Source: Streptomyces roseicoloratus (GTDB lineage: Bacteria > Actinomycetota > Actinomycetes > Streptomycetales > Streptomycetaceae). From it: a DNA stretch of 64,000 nt. Positions 24,882-33,513 of the stretch are shown in pieces. Position numbers and translations under genes: made by a program. Under the pieces are notes generated by a model. It was not told where the DNA came from, ran no database searches, and saw nothing but the letters and a program-made list of their open reading frames with translations. Position 1 is the stretch's first letter, and the number at the start of each line of letters is the position of its first letter. The stretch lies in assembly GCF_004117935.1 (NCBI RefSeq), contig NZ_SDOY01000123.1, positions 1-64,000 on the forward strand, given 5' to 3'.

Positions 24882-26123
24882 TCACGCAGACGTGACGGAC
24901 ACGGAAGCGGATACGGAAGCGGACACGGAAGCGGAAGCGGAAGCGGAAGCGTCGGCGGGCGCAGGGGCCGAAACCGGAGCTGCTGCCGGGGCGGCGGGCC
25001 GGGCCACTGCGGGCGCAGGGGTGGGATCTCGGGTCGTCGCGGGCGCGGCGGGCGCGGTGAGTTTCGCGACGGCGAACTCGCGGTTGGCGCGCGTCCGGTC
25101 GCGGTACGGCGCGGGCAGGTCGGGGAGGGCGAGCAGCCGGTCGCAGGCGGCGAGCGAGGCCGTGTGATCGCCCACCCAGTAGGAGGTGATCGAGTACTCG
25201 AACAGCAGCCCCCAGCGGTACACCCATGGCTGGAGGAACAGCACGTCCTCGGCGGGCTGCGGCCGGTCGAGGACGGTCGAGAGGATCGCGTGGGCGGCGT
25301 GGTGGTGTTTCCGTTTCCGCAGCCGTGCGGCCAGTTCGTAACAGGCCTCCAGCCGCTGCGGACGGGATTCCCAGGCTCGTACGAGGGTGTCCTGGGCGGT
25401 GGGCCAGTCACCGGCCTCCGCGGCGAGGATCCCGGCCTGGAGCAGGGAGTAGTAGACCTCCTCGCCCCAGCCGCCCATGGCCGCGCGCCGCTCGTAGAGG
25501 GCGGCCGCCTCCTTCGCGCGGCCGCCGGTGTCGCGCAGGGTCTGGGCGAGGTAGAAGACCGTGCGCGGGTTGGCCGGGTCGCGCTCGAGCTCGGCGCTCA
25601 GGAGGCGGGCGTCGCGCTCGAACTTGTCGTGGCGGGAGCCGCCGTCGGCGTGGTCCTCGATGACGAGGGCGTCGAGGTTCCGCTGGACGTGCTCGCGGTC
25701 CGCGGTCAGGTACTCGTGCGTCACTCCCTCGTACCGCCACGGCAGATCGGCTCTGACCAGGCGCTTGATCCGGTACTCGAGCGCGCCCCGGTGCCGCAGC
25801 ATGTACGCGTCGGCGGTCAGCTCCGGCAGCGGCCCCTCCTCGCGCAGCACGTGATCGGCGTCGAGGAGGAGCAGGTAGTCGGCCCGGCCGCGGGCCCGGG
25901 CGATGTTCAGGCTCCGGTTGTGCCCGAAGTTCACCCAGGGCTCCTCCACCAGCTCGCCGGGGACGCCGGCGAGGGCTCCCCGGATCAGGTCCTGCGTGCC
26001 GTCGGTGGAGCCGGTGTCCGAGATGACCCAGGTGGTGACGAGGTGCCGGACGGAGGCGAGGCAGCGCTCGATGACCGCGGCCTCGTTCTTGACGATCATG
26101 CACAAGCAGAAGGACGGCTGCAC
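24882..26123 (-). CDS. Family 2 glycosyltransferase with TPR-like C-terminus
   Basis: A 413-residue cytoplasmic enzyme. The GT-A start SFCLCMIVKNEAAVIERCL is at the N-terminus, followed by SDTGSTDGTQD, NFGHNRSLNIARARG and the donor-metal motif LLLLDADHVL. This layout is typical of the SunS/WaaE-like GT2 group. The second half contains helical repeats (about residues 200-330), and the last 30 residues are a Ser-Ala-Val run encoded by short repeats. I choose the GTG at 26123, just before the conserved start. ATG 26237 or 26288 would add 38-55 residues of low coding quality. It is directly followed by a GT-C gene. Confidence 0.82.
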   Translation of the reverse strand: MQPSFCLCMIVKNEAAVIERCLASVRHLVTTWVISDTGSTDGTQDLIRGALAGVPGELVEEPWVNFGHNRSLNIARARGRADYLLLLDADHVLREEGPLPELTADAYMLRHRGALEYRIKRLVRADLPWRYEGVTHEYLTADREHVQRNLDALVIEDHADGGSRHDKFERDARLLSAELERDPANPRTVFYLAQTLRDTGGRAKEAAALYERRAAMGGWGEEVYYSLLQAGILAAEAGDWPTAQDTLVRAWESRPQRLEACYELAARLRKRKHHHAAHAILSTVLDRPQPAEDVLFLQPWVYRWGLLFEYSITSYWVGDHTASLAACDRLLALPDLPAPYRDRTRANREFAVAKLTAPAAPATTRDPTPAPAVARPAAPAAAPVSAPAPADASASASASVSASVSASVSVTSA

Positions 26124-26439
26124 GGCAACACCACTTCCGGTGGGCGGGGCGGGGGGCGACCGTACGCACGACCGTGGCGGGTGCGGCGGCGGCACGCCGT
26201 CCCGGCGTCCTGGGTTCGCCTTCGCGTACGCATCCATTCGGCTGGAGCGGATACGCCATGGCGCTGAGAGCGTCCGCGGACCCATCAAGACTTCGCGTGT
26301 GCGATCCGACGATCAGATAAGAAGCTCATATGCGCTTCTCTGAAGTCCCGAACATCTCGGGTACCCCGGGTATCCCGGGTACCCCGGACATCACTTGCCT
26401 CTCACGCCGGCGAGACCGCCGGCGGAGGAAGGAGCATGC

Positions 26440-28098
26440 ATGCGTCCTGATCCCAGGGCTCGGTCCAGGTCGCCGCTCGGGCCGCTGCCGCGACGGCGCG
26501 CCTGGCTGGGCGGTGGCGCCCTCGCCTCGGTGGCGCTGGTCCTGACCGGCTTCACGCCCTCGGCCTCGGCTTGGGGGGACCCCGTCTCCGACGGCCGGTC
26601 GGGCGTCGCTGCGGCCGGCCCCATGACCGACGACAAGTGCCAGGACCGCCCGCCGCACGAGCACCAGGGGAAGCCTCCGCACGGCGACGACGGCCCGCCC
26701 CCGTGGGAGGAGCAGGGCCCGCCGCCCTGGGAGCAGGGTCCGCCGCACGGCGACGACGGCCCGCCGCCGTGGGAGGAGCAGGGCCCGCCGCCGTGGGAGC
26801 AGGGTCCGCCCCCGTGGGAGCAGGGGCCGCGTGGTCACGAGGGACCGCCGGGCGTCGGTGGGCTCCACCAGTTCCTCGACCACCAGATCGGCTCGTTGAC
26901 GAGCGACCGCTATGTCCGCGCCATGGTCCCCGTGGGCGGCGACCACGAGCACGACCATTGCAAGGTGGGCCCGACCGGACCGACAGGACCGCAGGGTCCC
27001 ACCGGCCCGACAGGCCCGACGGGGCCGAAGGGCGACACCGGGCCGACGGGCCCGACCGGAGCGACGGGTGCGACGGGTGCGACCGGCGCGACGGGTGCGA
27101 CCGGCGCGGCCGGGGTCACGGGTCCGACCGGGCCCACCGGCGACACCGGCCCTTCCGGACCGACAGGCGACACCGGAGCGACCGGCGACACCGGACCCAC
27201 CGGACCCACCGGTGACACGGGCCCCGCCGGACCCACCGGCGACACCGGACCCACCGGACCGACCGGTGACACCGGACCCACCGGGCCCACGGGTGCCACC
27301 GGCGACACCGGACCCACCGGACCCACTGGCGACACCGGACCCACCGGACCGACCGGTGACACCGGACCCACTGGCCCCACGGGTGCCACCGGCGACACCG
27401 GGCCCGCCGGACCCACCGGCGACACCGGACCCACCGGACCGACCGGTGACACCGGACCCACCGGGCCCACGGGTGCCACCGGCGACACCGGGCCCGCCGG
27501 ACCCACCGGCGACACCGGACCCACCGGACCGACCGGTGACACCGGACCCACCGGGCCCACGGGTGCCACCGGCGACACCGGGCCCGCCGGACCCACCGGC
27601 GACACCGGACCCACCGGACCGACCGGGGCGACCGGAGCCACGGGCGCCACAGGTGCCACCGGAGCCACAGGTGCCACCGGAGCCACAGGTGCCACCGGCC
27701 CCTGCTCCGACATCGACGTCTACACCCCCTCGGGCACCGCCGACTTCCAGGCGGCGCTCACCGGCGGGAAGGCCTACGTCGGTAAGGCGGACACGGCCGG
27801 CGGACCGATCGTGTGGCAGGACCTGACGAACACCACCGATCCCGACGACGACGACCCCGAGAACCCGGACTTCCCGGCGAACGCCTGCGGCATCGCCATG
27901 GAGGCCCAGGGGAACGACGCGTACGTGAAGGTGATCACGACCGCCGGGACCGTGTACCAGACGCACGGTGACGTCGAGGGCAACGCCTTCATCTGGGACG
28001 AGGGCTGGACGCAGCAGACGACGCCCACGCCCGTTCAGCTCCGTTCCATGAAGTTCAAGGGTGACCTGAGGACCGACGGACGCGTCAACCGCCACTGA
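26440..28098 (+). CDS. Exported collagen-like (Gly-X-Y) protein
   Basis: A 552-residue protein. Residues about 1-45 are an export signal with an arginine cluster (PRRRAWLGGGALASVALVL) ending ASAWG, possibly Tat-type. Residues about 60-130 hold a Pro/His/Trp-rich repeat (HGDDGPPPWEEQGPPPWEQG). Residues about 170-420 are about 80 uninterrupted Gly-X-Y triplets dominated by GPT, GDT and GAT. A compact acidic domain of about 125 residues follows (PCSDIDVYTPSGTADFQ to the end). Such repeats form collagen triple helices in bacterial surface proteins. No sortase motif or C-terminal anchor is seen, so it is either secreted or held by unknown means. AAGGAG lies about 7 nt before the ATG at 26440. Confidence 0.88.
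   Translation: MRPDPRARSRSPLGPLPRRRAWLGGGALASVALVLTGFTPSASAWGDPVSDGRSGVAAAGPMTDDKCQDRPPHEHQGKPPHGDDGPPPWEEQGPPPWEQGPPHGDDGPPPWEEQGPPPWEQGPPPWEQGPRGHEGPPGVGGLHQFLDHQIGSLTSDRYVRAMVPVGGDHEHDHCKVGPTGPTGPQGPTGPTGPTGPKGDTGPTGPTGATGATGATGATGATGAAGVTGPTGPTGDTGPSGPTGDTGATGDTGPTGPTGDTGPAGPTGDTGPTGPTGDTGPTGPTGATGDTGPTGPTGDTGPTGPTGDTGPTGPTGATGDTGPAGPTGDTGPTGPTGDTGPTGPTGATGDTGPAGPTGDTGPTGPTGDTGPTGPTGATGDTGPAGPTGDTGPTGPTGATGATGATGATGATGATGATGATGPCSDIDVYTPSGTADFQAALTGGKAYVGKADTAGGPIVWQDLTNTTDPDDDDPENPDFPANACGIAMEAQGNDAYVKVITTAGTVYQTHGDVEGNAFIWDEGWTQQTTPTPVQLRSMKFKGDLRTDGRVNRH
27211..27625 (+). repeat. 90-bp tandem repeats, 4.6 copies, in the collagen-like gene
   Basis: Units start at 27211, 27301, 27391, 27481 and 27571. 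Those at 27391 and 27481 are identical over all 90 bp, and the others differ by a few bases. Each encodes ten Gly-X-Y triplets. The identity points to recent duplication. Confidence 0.93.
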
Positions 28099-28139
28099 CC
28101 TGACGGCCGACGCCACGGCTCATCCGAAGGGAGACACGG

Positions 28140-28178
28140 CCGAGGGGCGGTGCGCGCTGCGAGCGCACCGCCCCTCGG
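28140..28178. terminator. Bidirectional terminator between convergent genes
   Basis: A perfect 16-bp stem (28140-28155 with 28163-28178) closes a 7-nt loop between the collagen-like gene stop (28098) and the MFS gene stop (28195). Confidence 0.85.
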
Positions 28179-28194
28179 GCTGTCCGGTGGAGAC

Positions 28195-29757
28195 TCAGCT
28201 CACCAGAGCCGACTCCTTGACCGGCTCCCCCGGCTCCCCCGGCTCACCCACGCCGTCGGCGTCCGCCGGCTCGTCCTGGGCGCCCTCGACGTGCTGCTTC
28301 GACTTCGCCGGCAGCGCGAACATCACCAGGAAGATGCCGGCGAGGACCACGACCGCCCAGCCCAGCGAGTTCCGGAAGGCGTTGGTGAACGCCTCGCCCG
28401 TCTCCGCCGGGAACGCCGCGAGCCGCTTCTCGTCGATCGTCCCGAAGAACACCACCGACACCAGGCCGAGGCCCAGCGCGTTGCCCATCTGGCCGGTCGT
28501 GTTGATCAGACCCGAGGCGGACCCCGCGTGCTCGCGCGGCACCTCCGAGAGCACCGCGTCCGTCAGCGGCGCCACGATCAGGCCCATGCCCAGGCCCATC
28601 ACCACCAGCGGCGCGATCATCTGCCACGGCGCGATCTCCATGCCGTACCGGCCCGCGAGGAAGAAGTAGAGCAGGAGGCCCGCCGCCATGGTCAGCGCGC
28701 CCGCCTGGAGGACCTTGCGTCCGAAGCGCGGCACGAGCGCCTGCACCGACAGGCCCGCGGCCGCGGAGACGGCGATGGAGAACGGCACGCCCGTCAGACC
28801 GGCCTTCAGCGCGGTCCAGCCGAGACCGATCTGCATGTAGAGCGTCCAGACCAGGAAGAAGATGCCCATCACGACGCCGAAGGTCAGCTGGACGGCGATG
28901 CCCGCGGCGAAGGACTTCACCTTGAACAGCGACAGCTCGACGAGCGGCGAGCCGTCCTTGCGCGTCTTGTACTTCTCGTACGCGACGAGCGCAGCGAACA
29001 CGACGAGGCTGCCGGCCATCATCAGGTGGCCCCACAGCGGCCAGTCCAGCTCACGGCCGCGGGTCAGCGGGTAGATCAGCATCAGCATCGCGAGCGTCGC
29101 CAGGACCACGCCCACCAGGTCCAGGCGGAGGGCCTTCGGTGCCTTCGACTCGGTGATGAACTTCCGGCCCAGGATCAGGGCCGCGACGCCGACCGGCAGG
29201 TTGATCAGGAAGATCGGACGCCATTCCAGGCCCGCGATGTTCCACTGCGTGAGCAGCGCGCCGAGCAGCGGCCCGGACACCGCGCCCAGGCCCATGATCG
29301 CGCCGAACAGGCCGAAGACCTTGCCGCGCTCGTGGGCCGGGAACGTGACGTGCACGATCGACAGGACCTGCGGCACCATCATCGCGGCCGCCGCGCCCTG
29401 GAGCAGGCGGGAAGCGACCAGCATCTCCTGGTTGGCGGCGAAGCCGCACAGCGCGGACGCGACGGTGAAGCCCGCCGTGCCGAGGAGGAAGAGGCGCCTG
29501 CGGCCGTAGATGTCGCCGAGCCGGCCGCCGGTGATCAGACCGGCGGCGAACGCGAGCGCGTAACCGGCGGTGATCCACTGGATCGCACCGAACGAGGCGC
29601 CGAGGTCCCGCTCAATGCTGGGGATCGCGATGTTCACGATCGTGGCGTCGACCAGATCCATGAAGGCGGCGGTCATGACGATCGCGAGCGCGATCCAGCG
29701 TCTCTTGTCGGCGGTGTCGGCGGTCGCCGCATCCCTGACGGCGTCGTGTGAACTCAT
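28195..29757 (-). CDS. DHA2/EmrB-QacA-type MFS drug efflux transporter
   Basis: A 520-residue proton-driven exporter with 14 predicted helices. Motif A variant GGRLGDIYGRRRLF is in loop 2-3. DATIVNIAIPSIERDLG is in helix 1 and GPLLGALL (motif C region) in helix 5. The start at 29757 gives MSSHDAVRDA. It is divergent from a WYL-domain regulator 60 bp away, which probably controls it. The short intergenic segment (29758-29819) must hold both promoters. The substrate is unknown. Confidence 0.9.
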   Translation of the reverse strand: MSSHDAVRDAATADTADKRRWIALAIVMTAAFMDLVDATIVNIAIPSIERDLGASFGAIQWITAGYALAFAAGLITGGRLGDIYGRRRLFLLGTAGFTVASALCGFAANQEMLVASRLLQGAAAAMMVPQVLSIVHVTFPAHERGKVFGLFGAIMGLGAVSGPLLGALLTQWNIAGLEWRPIFLINLPVGVAALILGRKFITESKAPKALRLDLVGVVLATLAMLMLIYPLTRGRELDWPLWGHLMMAGSLVVFAALVAYEKYKTRKDGSPLVELSLFKVKSFAAGIAVQLTFGVVMGIFFLVWTLYMQIGLGWTALKAGLTGVPFSIAVSAAAGLSVQALVPRFGRKVLQAGALTMAAGLLLYFFLAGRYGMEIAPWQMIAPLVVMGLGMGLIVAPLTDAVLSEVPREHAGSASGLINTTGQMGNALGLGLVSVVFFGTIDEKRLAAFPAETGEAFTNAFRNSLGWAVVVLAGIFLVMFALPAKSKQHVEGAQDEPADADGVGEPGEPGEPVKESALVS

Positions 29758-29819
29758 GGGATGAACGTATCGGCCATGTAGGTCAGATGATGTCCTAGAT
29801 GGACCGCATCCTTGAGCAC

Positions 29820-30779
29820 ATGACGGACACCCCGGCACGACTCCTCAACCTGTTGTCACTCCTCCAGACGCCGCGCGAGTGGCCCGGCAGCGAGCTCGCC
29901 GATCGGCTCTCGGTCTCGCCGCGCACGATCCGCAGGGACATCGGCCGACTGCGCGACCTCGGCTATCCGGTCGAGGCGACCAGGGGCGCGGTGGGCGGCT
30001 ACCGGCTGGTGGCCGGTACGGCCATGCCGCCGCTGCTCCTCGACGACGAAGAGGCCGTGGCCATCGCGGTCGGGCTGCGCGCGGGTGCCGGGCATGCCAT
30101 CGAGGGCGTCGAGGAGGCCTCCGTACGGGCCCTGGCCAAACTGGAGCAGGTGCTGCCGTCCCGGCTGCGGCACCGGGTCTCGACCCTCCAGAACGCGACG
30201 ATCCCGCTGACCCGGGGGGACGGCGCCACCGTCACGCCGCAGACGCTGACCACGCTCGCGGGCGCGGTGACGGGGCAGGAGCGGCTGCGCTTCGGCTACC
30301 GGGCGGGGAACGGCGCCGAGTCGAAGCGGCTGGTCGAGCCGTACCGGCTGGTGTCGACCGGGCGGCGCTGGTACCTCGTCGCGTACGACATGGAGCGCGA
30401 GGACTGGCGGACCTTCCGGGTCGACCGGGTCAGCGACCCGTTCCCGACGGGGGCGCGTTTCTCGCCGCGGGAGCTGCCGGCGGGGGACGCGGCGGTCTAC
30501 ATGTCCCGCTCCATGGCGCGGACGCTGCCGGAGATCGAGATGGACGTGAGTTTCGAGGCGCCGGCGCAGTTCGTGGCGGGGCGGCTGCCGGCCCATCTGA
30601 CGCCGGTGCCGACCGGGGAGACGAGCTGCCGGCTGCGGACGCGGATCGCCGATTCCGTCGAGTGGCTGGCGGTGCGGCTGGTGCTGGTGGACGTGGCGTT
30701 CACCATCCACGGGCCGGAGTCGCTGGCGGCGTGCGCGGAGGAGCTGGGGGCGCGACTGGCGGCGGCGGTACGCCGCTGA
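29820..30779 (+). CDS. DeoR-type HTH regulator with WYL domain (YafY-like)
   Basis: A 319-residue regulator. The N-terminal helix-turn-helix (residues 1-60) reads TPARLLNLLSLLQTP ... SVSPRTIRRDIGRLRDLGYPV. The WYL domain (about residues 135-210) includes RLRFGYRAG, RLVEPYRLV and RRWYLVAYD. WYL proteins sense small molecules or nucleic acids. An ATG at 29799 would add seven residues, but MTDTPARLL is the commoner family start. It faces the MFS pump across a short divergent region. Confidence 0.88.
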   Translation: MTDTPARLLNLLSLLQTPREWPGSELADRLSVSPRTIRRDIGRLRDLGYPVEATRGAVGGYRLVAGTAMPPLLLDDEEAVAIAVGLRAGAGHAIEGVEEASVRALAKLEQVLPSRLRHRVSTLQNATIPLTRGDGATVTPQTLTTLAGAVTGQERLRFGYRAGNGAESKRLVEPYRLVSTGRRWYLVAYDMEREDWRTFRVDRVSDPFPTGARFSPRELPAGDAAVYMSRSMARTLPEIEMDVSFEAPAQFVAGRLPAHLTPVPTGETSCRLRTRIADSVEWLAVRLVLVDVAFTIHGPESLAACAEELGARLAAAVRR

Positions 30780-31205
30780 ACGCCGCACCCGGAGAGGCCT
30801 CGATGCCCGTGGGGCCGGGGCGCACGGGCCTCGGGGCCGAAGAGGGCCTCGGGGCGGAACAGGCCTCGGGCCGGACGGGCCTCGGGCCCGGCTCCCGGGC
30901 CGGGGTTCGGCGGGTTCGCCGACTGCGGCCGGGGGCGCGGGCGTAGGCGTGGGCGCGGCCGAGGGCGTCAGCGTGGGCGTGGGCGTGGGCAACGAGGGCG
31001 CGCCGCGCAGGGGTGCGGGTTCAGGCGCAGGGGCGGAACGCGCCCGCAAGGGCGCCGTCCGGCAGGCGCCCTGCCCCCAGGCGCCCCAGACCCCCGGGGC
31101 ATGCGTGGGGTCCTGGGGCGCCCCAGGACCGGGGCACGCCGCCCCAGGCACCCTTGGGCCCGCGGGCGGGGCCCGGCGGCCCGGGTCGGCCGGGGCGTGG
31201 GGCTG
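30780..31205. other. 426-bp gap between convergent genes
   Basis: GC-rich, repeat-laden spacer (GGCCTCGGGG and GGCGTGGGCGTGGGC runs) with no supported reading frame. A GGGGCGCCCC-type palindrome near 31112-31124 may be part of a terminator. I see nothing else in it. Confidence 0.5.
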
Positions 31206-32204
31206 TCAGGCGACCGCGTCGAAGCCGGTGTCCCGGGCCATCTTCTTGAGTTCGAGGAGGGCGTGCTTCTCGATCTGGCGGATGCGTTCGCGGGTCAGGC
31301 CATGTTCCTTGCCGACCTCCGTGAGGGTGCGCTCGCGGCCGTCCTCGATGCCGTAGCGCATACGGATGATCGAGGCCGTGCGGTTGTCGAGCTTGTCGAT
31401 CAGGTCGTCGAGCTCCTCGCTGCGGAGGAGGGTCAGGACGGACTGCTCCGGCGAGATCGCCGAGGTGTCCTCGAGCAGGTCGCCGAACTGTGTCTCGCCC
31501 TCGTCGTCCACCGACATGTTGAGCGAGACCGGGTCGCGGGCCCAGTCGAGGACGTCCGTGACCCGCTCGGGCGTGGAGCCCAGCTCGGCGGCGACCTCGG
31601 CGGGCTCCGGCTCGCGGCCGTGCTCGCGGTTGAACTCGCGCTGCACCCGGCGGATGCGGCCCAGCTCCTCCACCAGGTGGACGGGGAGGCGGATGGTGCG
31701 GGACTGGTCGGCTATGGAGCGGGTGATGGCCTGGCGGATCCACCACGTCGCGTACGTGGAGAACTTGAAGCCCTTCGCGTAGTCGAACTTCTCGACCGCG
31801 CGCACCAGGCCCGCGTTCCCCTCCTGGATGAGGTCGAGCAACGGGAGCCCGCTGCGCGGGTAGCGCCGGGCCACGGCGACGACGAGCCGAAGGTTGGACT
31901 TGATGAACAGGTCCTTCGCACGCTCGCCCTCCGCGACCAGCGCTTCGAGCTCCTCGCGGGTCGCCTCGGTCGGACTCTCGAACTCGCCGTCGAGGATCTG
32001 CTGGGCGTACACCCCGGCCTCGATCGTCTGGGAGAGCTCGACCTCCTTGGCGGCGTCGAGCAGGGGCGTGCGCGCGATCTCGTCGAGGTACATGCCGACC
32101 AGGTCGCGGTCGGCGATCTCCCCGCCCACGGCGCGAACGCTGCTTGCCCGGCTGTCTCCGCTCGCGGCGGGCGACTGACGACGGGCGACGGCACGGGTTG
32201 CCAT
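31206..32204 (-). CDS. hrdD: RNA polymerase sigma-70 group 2 factor HrdD
   Basis: A 332-residue principal-like, non-essential sigma factor. Region 1.2 reads DLVGMYLDEIARTPLL. Region 2 includes SNLRLVVAVARRYPRSGLPL, DLIQEGNAGLVRAVEKFDY and KGFKFSTYATWWIRQAI. Region 3 has REHGREPEPAEVAAELG, and region 4 ends in GLTRERIRQIEKHALLELKK. Length and text match my recollection of Streptomyces HrdD almost throughout, including the start MATRAVARR. A strong SigR-type promoter lies 62 nt upstream, consistent with known induction of hrdD by thiol-oxidative stress. Confidence 0.95.
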   Translation of the reverse strand: MATRAVARRQSPAASGDSRASSVRAVGGEIADRDLVGMYLDEIARTPLLDAAKEVELSQTIEAGVYAQQILDGEFESPTEATREELEALVAEGERAKDLFIKSNLRLVVAVARRYPRSGLPLLDLIQEGNAGLVRAVEKFDYAKGFKFSTYATWWIRQAITRSIADQSRTIRLPVHLVEELGRIRRVQREFNREHGREPEPAEVAAELGSTPERVTDVLDWARDPVSLNMSVDDEGETQFGDLLEDTSAISPEQSVLTLLRSEELDDLIDKLDNRTASIIRMRYGIEDGRERTLTEVGKEHGLTRERIRQIEKHALLELKKMARDTGFDAVA

Positions 32205-32606
32205 GCGTGCTCCCTTGCTGAGTAGGTCGCGACACCCTCACGGGTGCCCTGCATCCGACGGAAACAACGACTGGAATCAGGACAGAATTCCCACCCGGCA
32301 CATGGATTTTCGCGATCATGCAGTATCCTGCGCCGCCGCCGGCCGGAGGTGTGTCCGACGGGATCGACGGACCCGCAGGTCAGGAGGGGCATGGACGCCC
32401 CGCCGGCCCCGCCGACCCTGGGGCCGGGTCCGCGTGAGACCGCCGTCACACCCGGAGCAGCGACTTCCTCGGCTCCGCTCCCACCCCTCAGGACGACGTG
32501 CGTCCCTCCACGGTTGCTCGGCACACATGGCAGGGATCAGCCGAACGCGCACGGCGGGGGTCAGCCGAACACGCACGACCGGGTCAGCCGAACGCGCACG
32601 ACCGGC
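32205..32606. other. 402-bp region: hrdD promoter plus 25-bp repeats
   Basis: The left third carries the hrdD leader and promoter. From about 32528 to 32606 a unit of roughly 25 bp built on GTCAGCCGAACGCGCACGAC occurs three to four times and runs into the stop codon of the dioxygenase gene. No gene is supported between 32310 and 32606. Confidence 0.6.
32266..32291 (-). promoter_or_regulatory. SigR-type promoter of hrdD
   Basis: On the minus strand GGAAT (32291-32287) is followed by exactly 18 nt and then GTT (32268-32266). This is a perfect match to the SigR (thiol-stress ECF sigma) consensus GGAAT-N18-GTT. hrdD is an established SigR target in S. coelicolor. Confidence 0.88.
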
Positions 32607-33413
32607 TCAGCCGAACTGGATCGAGCGCTTCGCCAGGCCCATCCAGAAGCCGTCGATCACGCTCCGCTCCCGGTCCAGGTCGCCGGCGGCGTCCGCCGCG
32701 CCCATGGTGACGAACAGCGGGGCGAAGTGCTCGGTGCGCGGGTGGGCGAGCCGGCCGGCGGGCGACGCGTGCTCGAAGTCGAGCAGCGCGTCGACGTCCC
32801 GCGCGGCGAGCGCCTCGTGCCCCCAGGCGTCGAATTCGGCCGACCAGCCCGGAACGCCGCCGCCGGTGTGCCGCAGGGCGGCCAGGTTGTGGGTGAAGAA
32901 GCCGCTGCCCACGATCAGCACGCCCTCGTCGCGGAGCGGGGCCAGCTTGCGGCCGATGTCCATCAGCCGGCGCGGGTCGAGGGTGGGCATGGAGATCTGC
33001 AGGACCGGAATGTCGGCCCCCGGGAACATCTCCACCAGCGGCACGTACGCGCCGTGGTCCAGGCCCCGGTCGGGGATGTCCTGCACCGGCGCGCCGGGCG
33101 CACGGAGCAGCTTGCGGACGGACTCGGCGAGCTCGGGCGCTCCGGGCGCCCCGTACCGCACGCGGTAGTAGTGCTCGGGGAAGCCCCAGAAGTCGTAGAC
33201 GAGCGGGACGGTCTCGGTGGCGCCGAGGGCGAGCGGGGCCTCCTCCCAGTGGGCGGAGACCATGAGGATCGCGGTGGGGCGGGGCAGGTCCGCGGACCAG
33301 GCGGCGAGCTCGCCGGGCCAGACCGGGTCGTCGGCGAGCGGCGGCGCGCCGTGGGAGAGGTAGAGGGCCGGCATCCGCGTGGGGGCGGGGTTCGGTTCGA
33401 GCGTGGCGTGCAT
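32607..33413 (-). CDS. Class III (DODA-type) extradiol ring-cleavage dioxygenase
   Basis: A 268-residue YgiD/DODA-like enzyme that opens catechol-type rings using non-haem iron or zinc. Metal-binding histidines are visible in YLSHGAPPL (near residue 21), MVSAHWEEAP (near 55), PDRGLDHGAYVPL (near 115) and GSGFFTHNLAAL (near 170). The ATG at 33413 is well supported. The gene is divergent from a MarR regulator with an inverted-repeat operator between them. The phenolic substrate is unknown; other members handle DOPA or similar catechols. Confidence 0.88.
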   Translation of the reverse strand: MHATLEPNPAPTRMPALYLSHGAPPLADDPVWPGELAAWSADLPRPTAILMVSAHWEEAPLALGATETVPLVYDFWGFPEHYYRVRYGAPGAPELAESVRKLLRAPGAPVQDIPDRGLDHGAYVPLVEMFPGADIPVLQISMPTLDPRRLMDIGRKLAPLRDEGVLIVGSGFFTHNLAALRHTGGGVPGWSAEFDAWGHEALAARDVDALLDFEHASPAGRLAHPRTEHFAPLFVTMGAADAAGDLDRERSVIDGFWMGLAKRSIQFG

Positions 33414-33438
33414 GACGTCCGCCTCCCGTTCAGAGTTC

Positions 33439-33493
33439 CTTGAACTTTCAAGCTTGAAGTCAGTCTAGACCCGATCTAGTTCAACTTTCAAGG
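33439..33493. promoter_or_regulatory. Probable MarR operators in the divergent region
   Basis: CTTGAACTTTCAAG (33439-33452) is a perfect palindrome with 6-bp arms around CT, followed at once by another CTTGAAG. A related site, TTCAACTTTCAAGG, occupies 33480-33493. Both lie between the divergent dioxygenase and MarR genes, one near each start, which fits repression of both. Confidence 0.75.
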
Positions 33494-33513
33494 ACTGGTC
33501 GTACGATGGCCCC

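Noticed and set aside
26910..27713. Minus-strand Val-Gly-Pro-rich protein opposite the collagen-like gene
   Set aside because: It is the exact complement of the Gly-X-Y repeats and lacks a ribosome binding site. The plus strand has signal peptide, repeats and tail domain in one frame.
28150..29751. Long plus-strand reading frame opposite the MFS gene
   Set aside because: Arg/His/Gln-rich composition with no domain. The minus strand encodes a complete 14-helix transporter.
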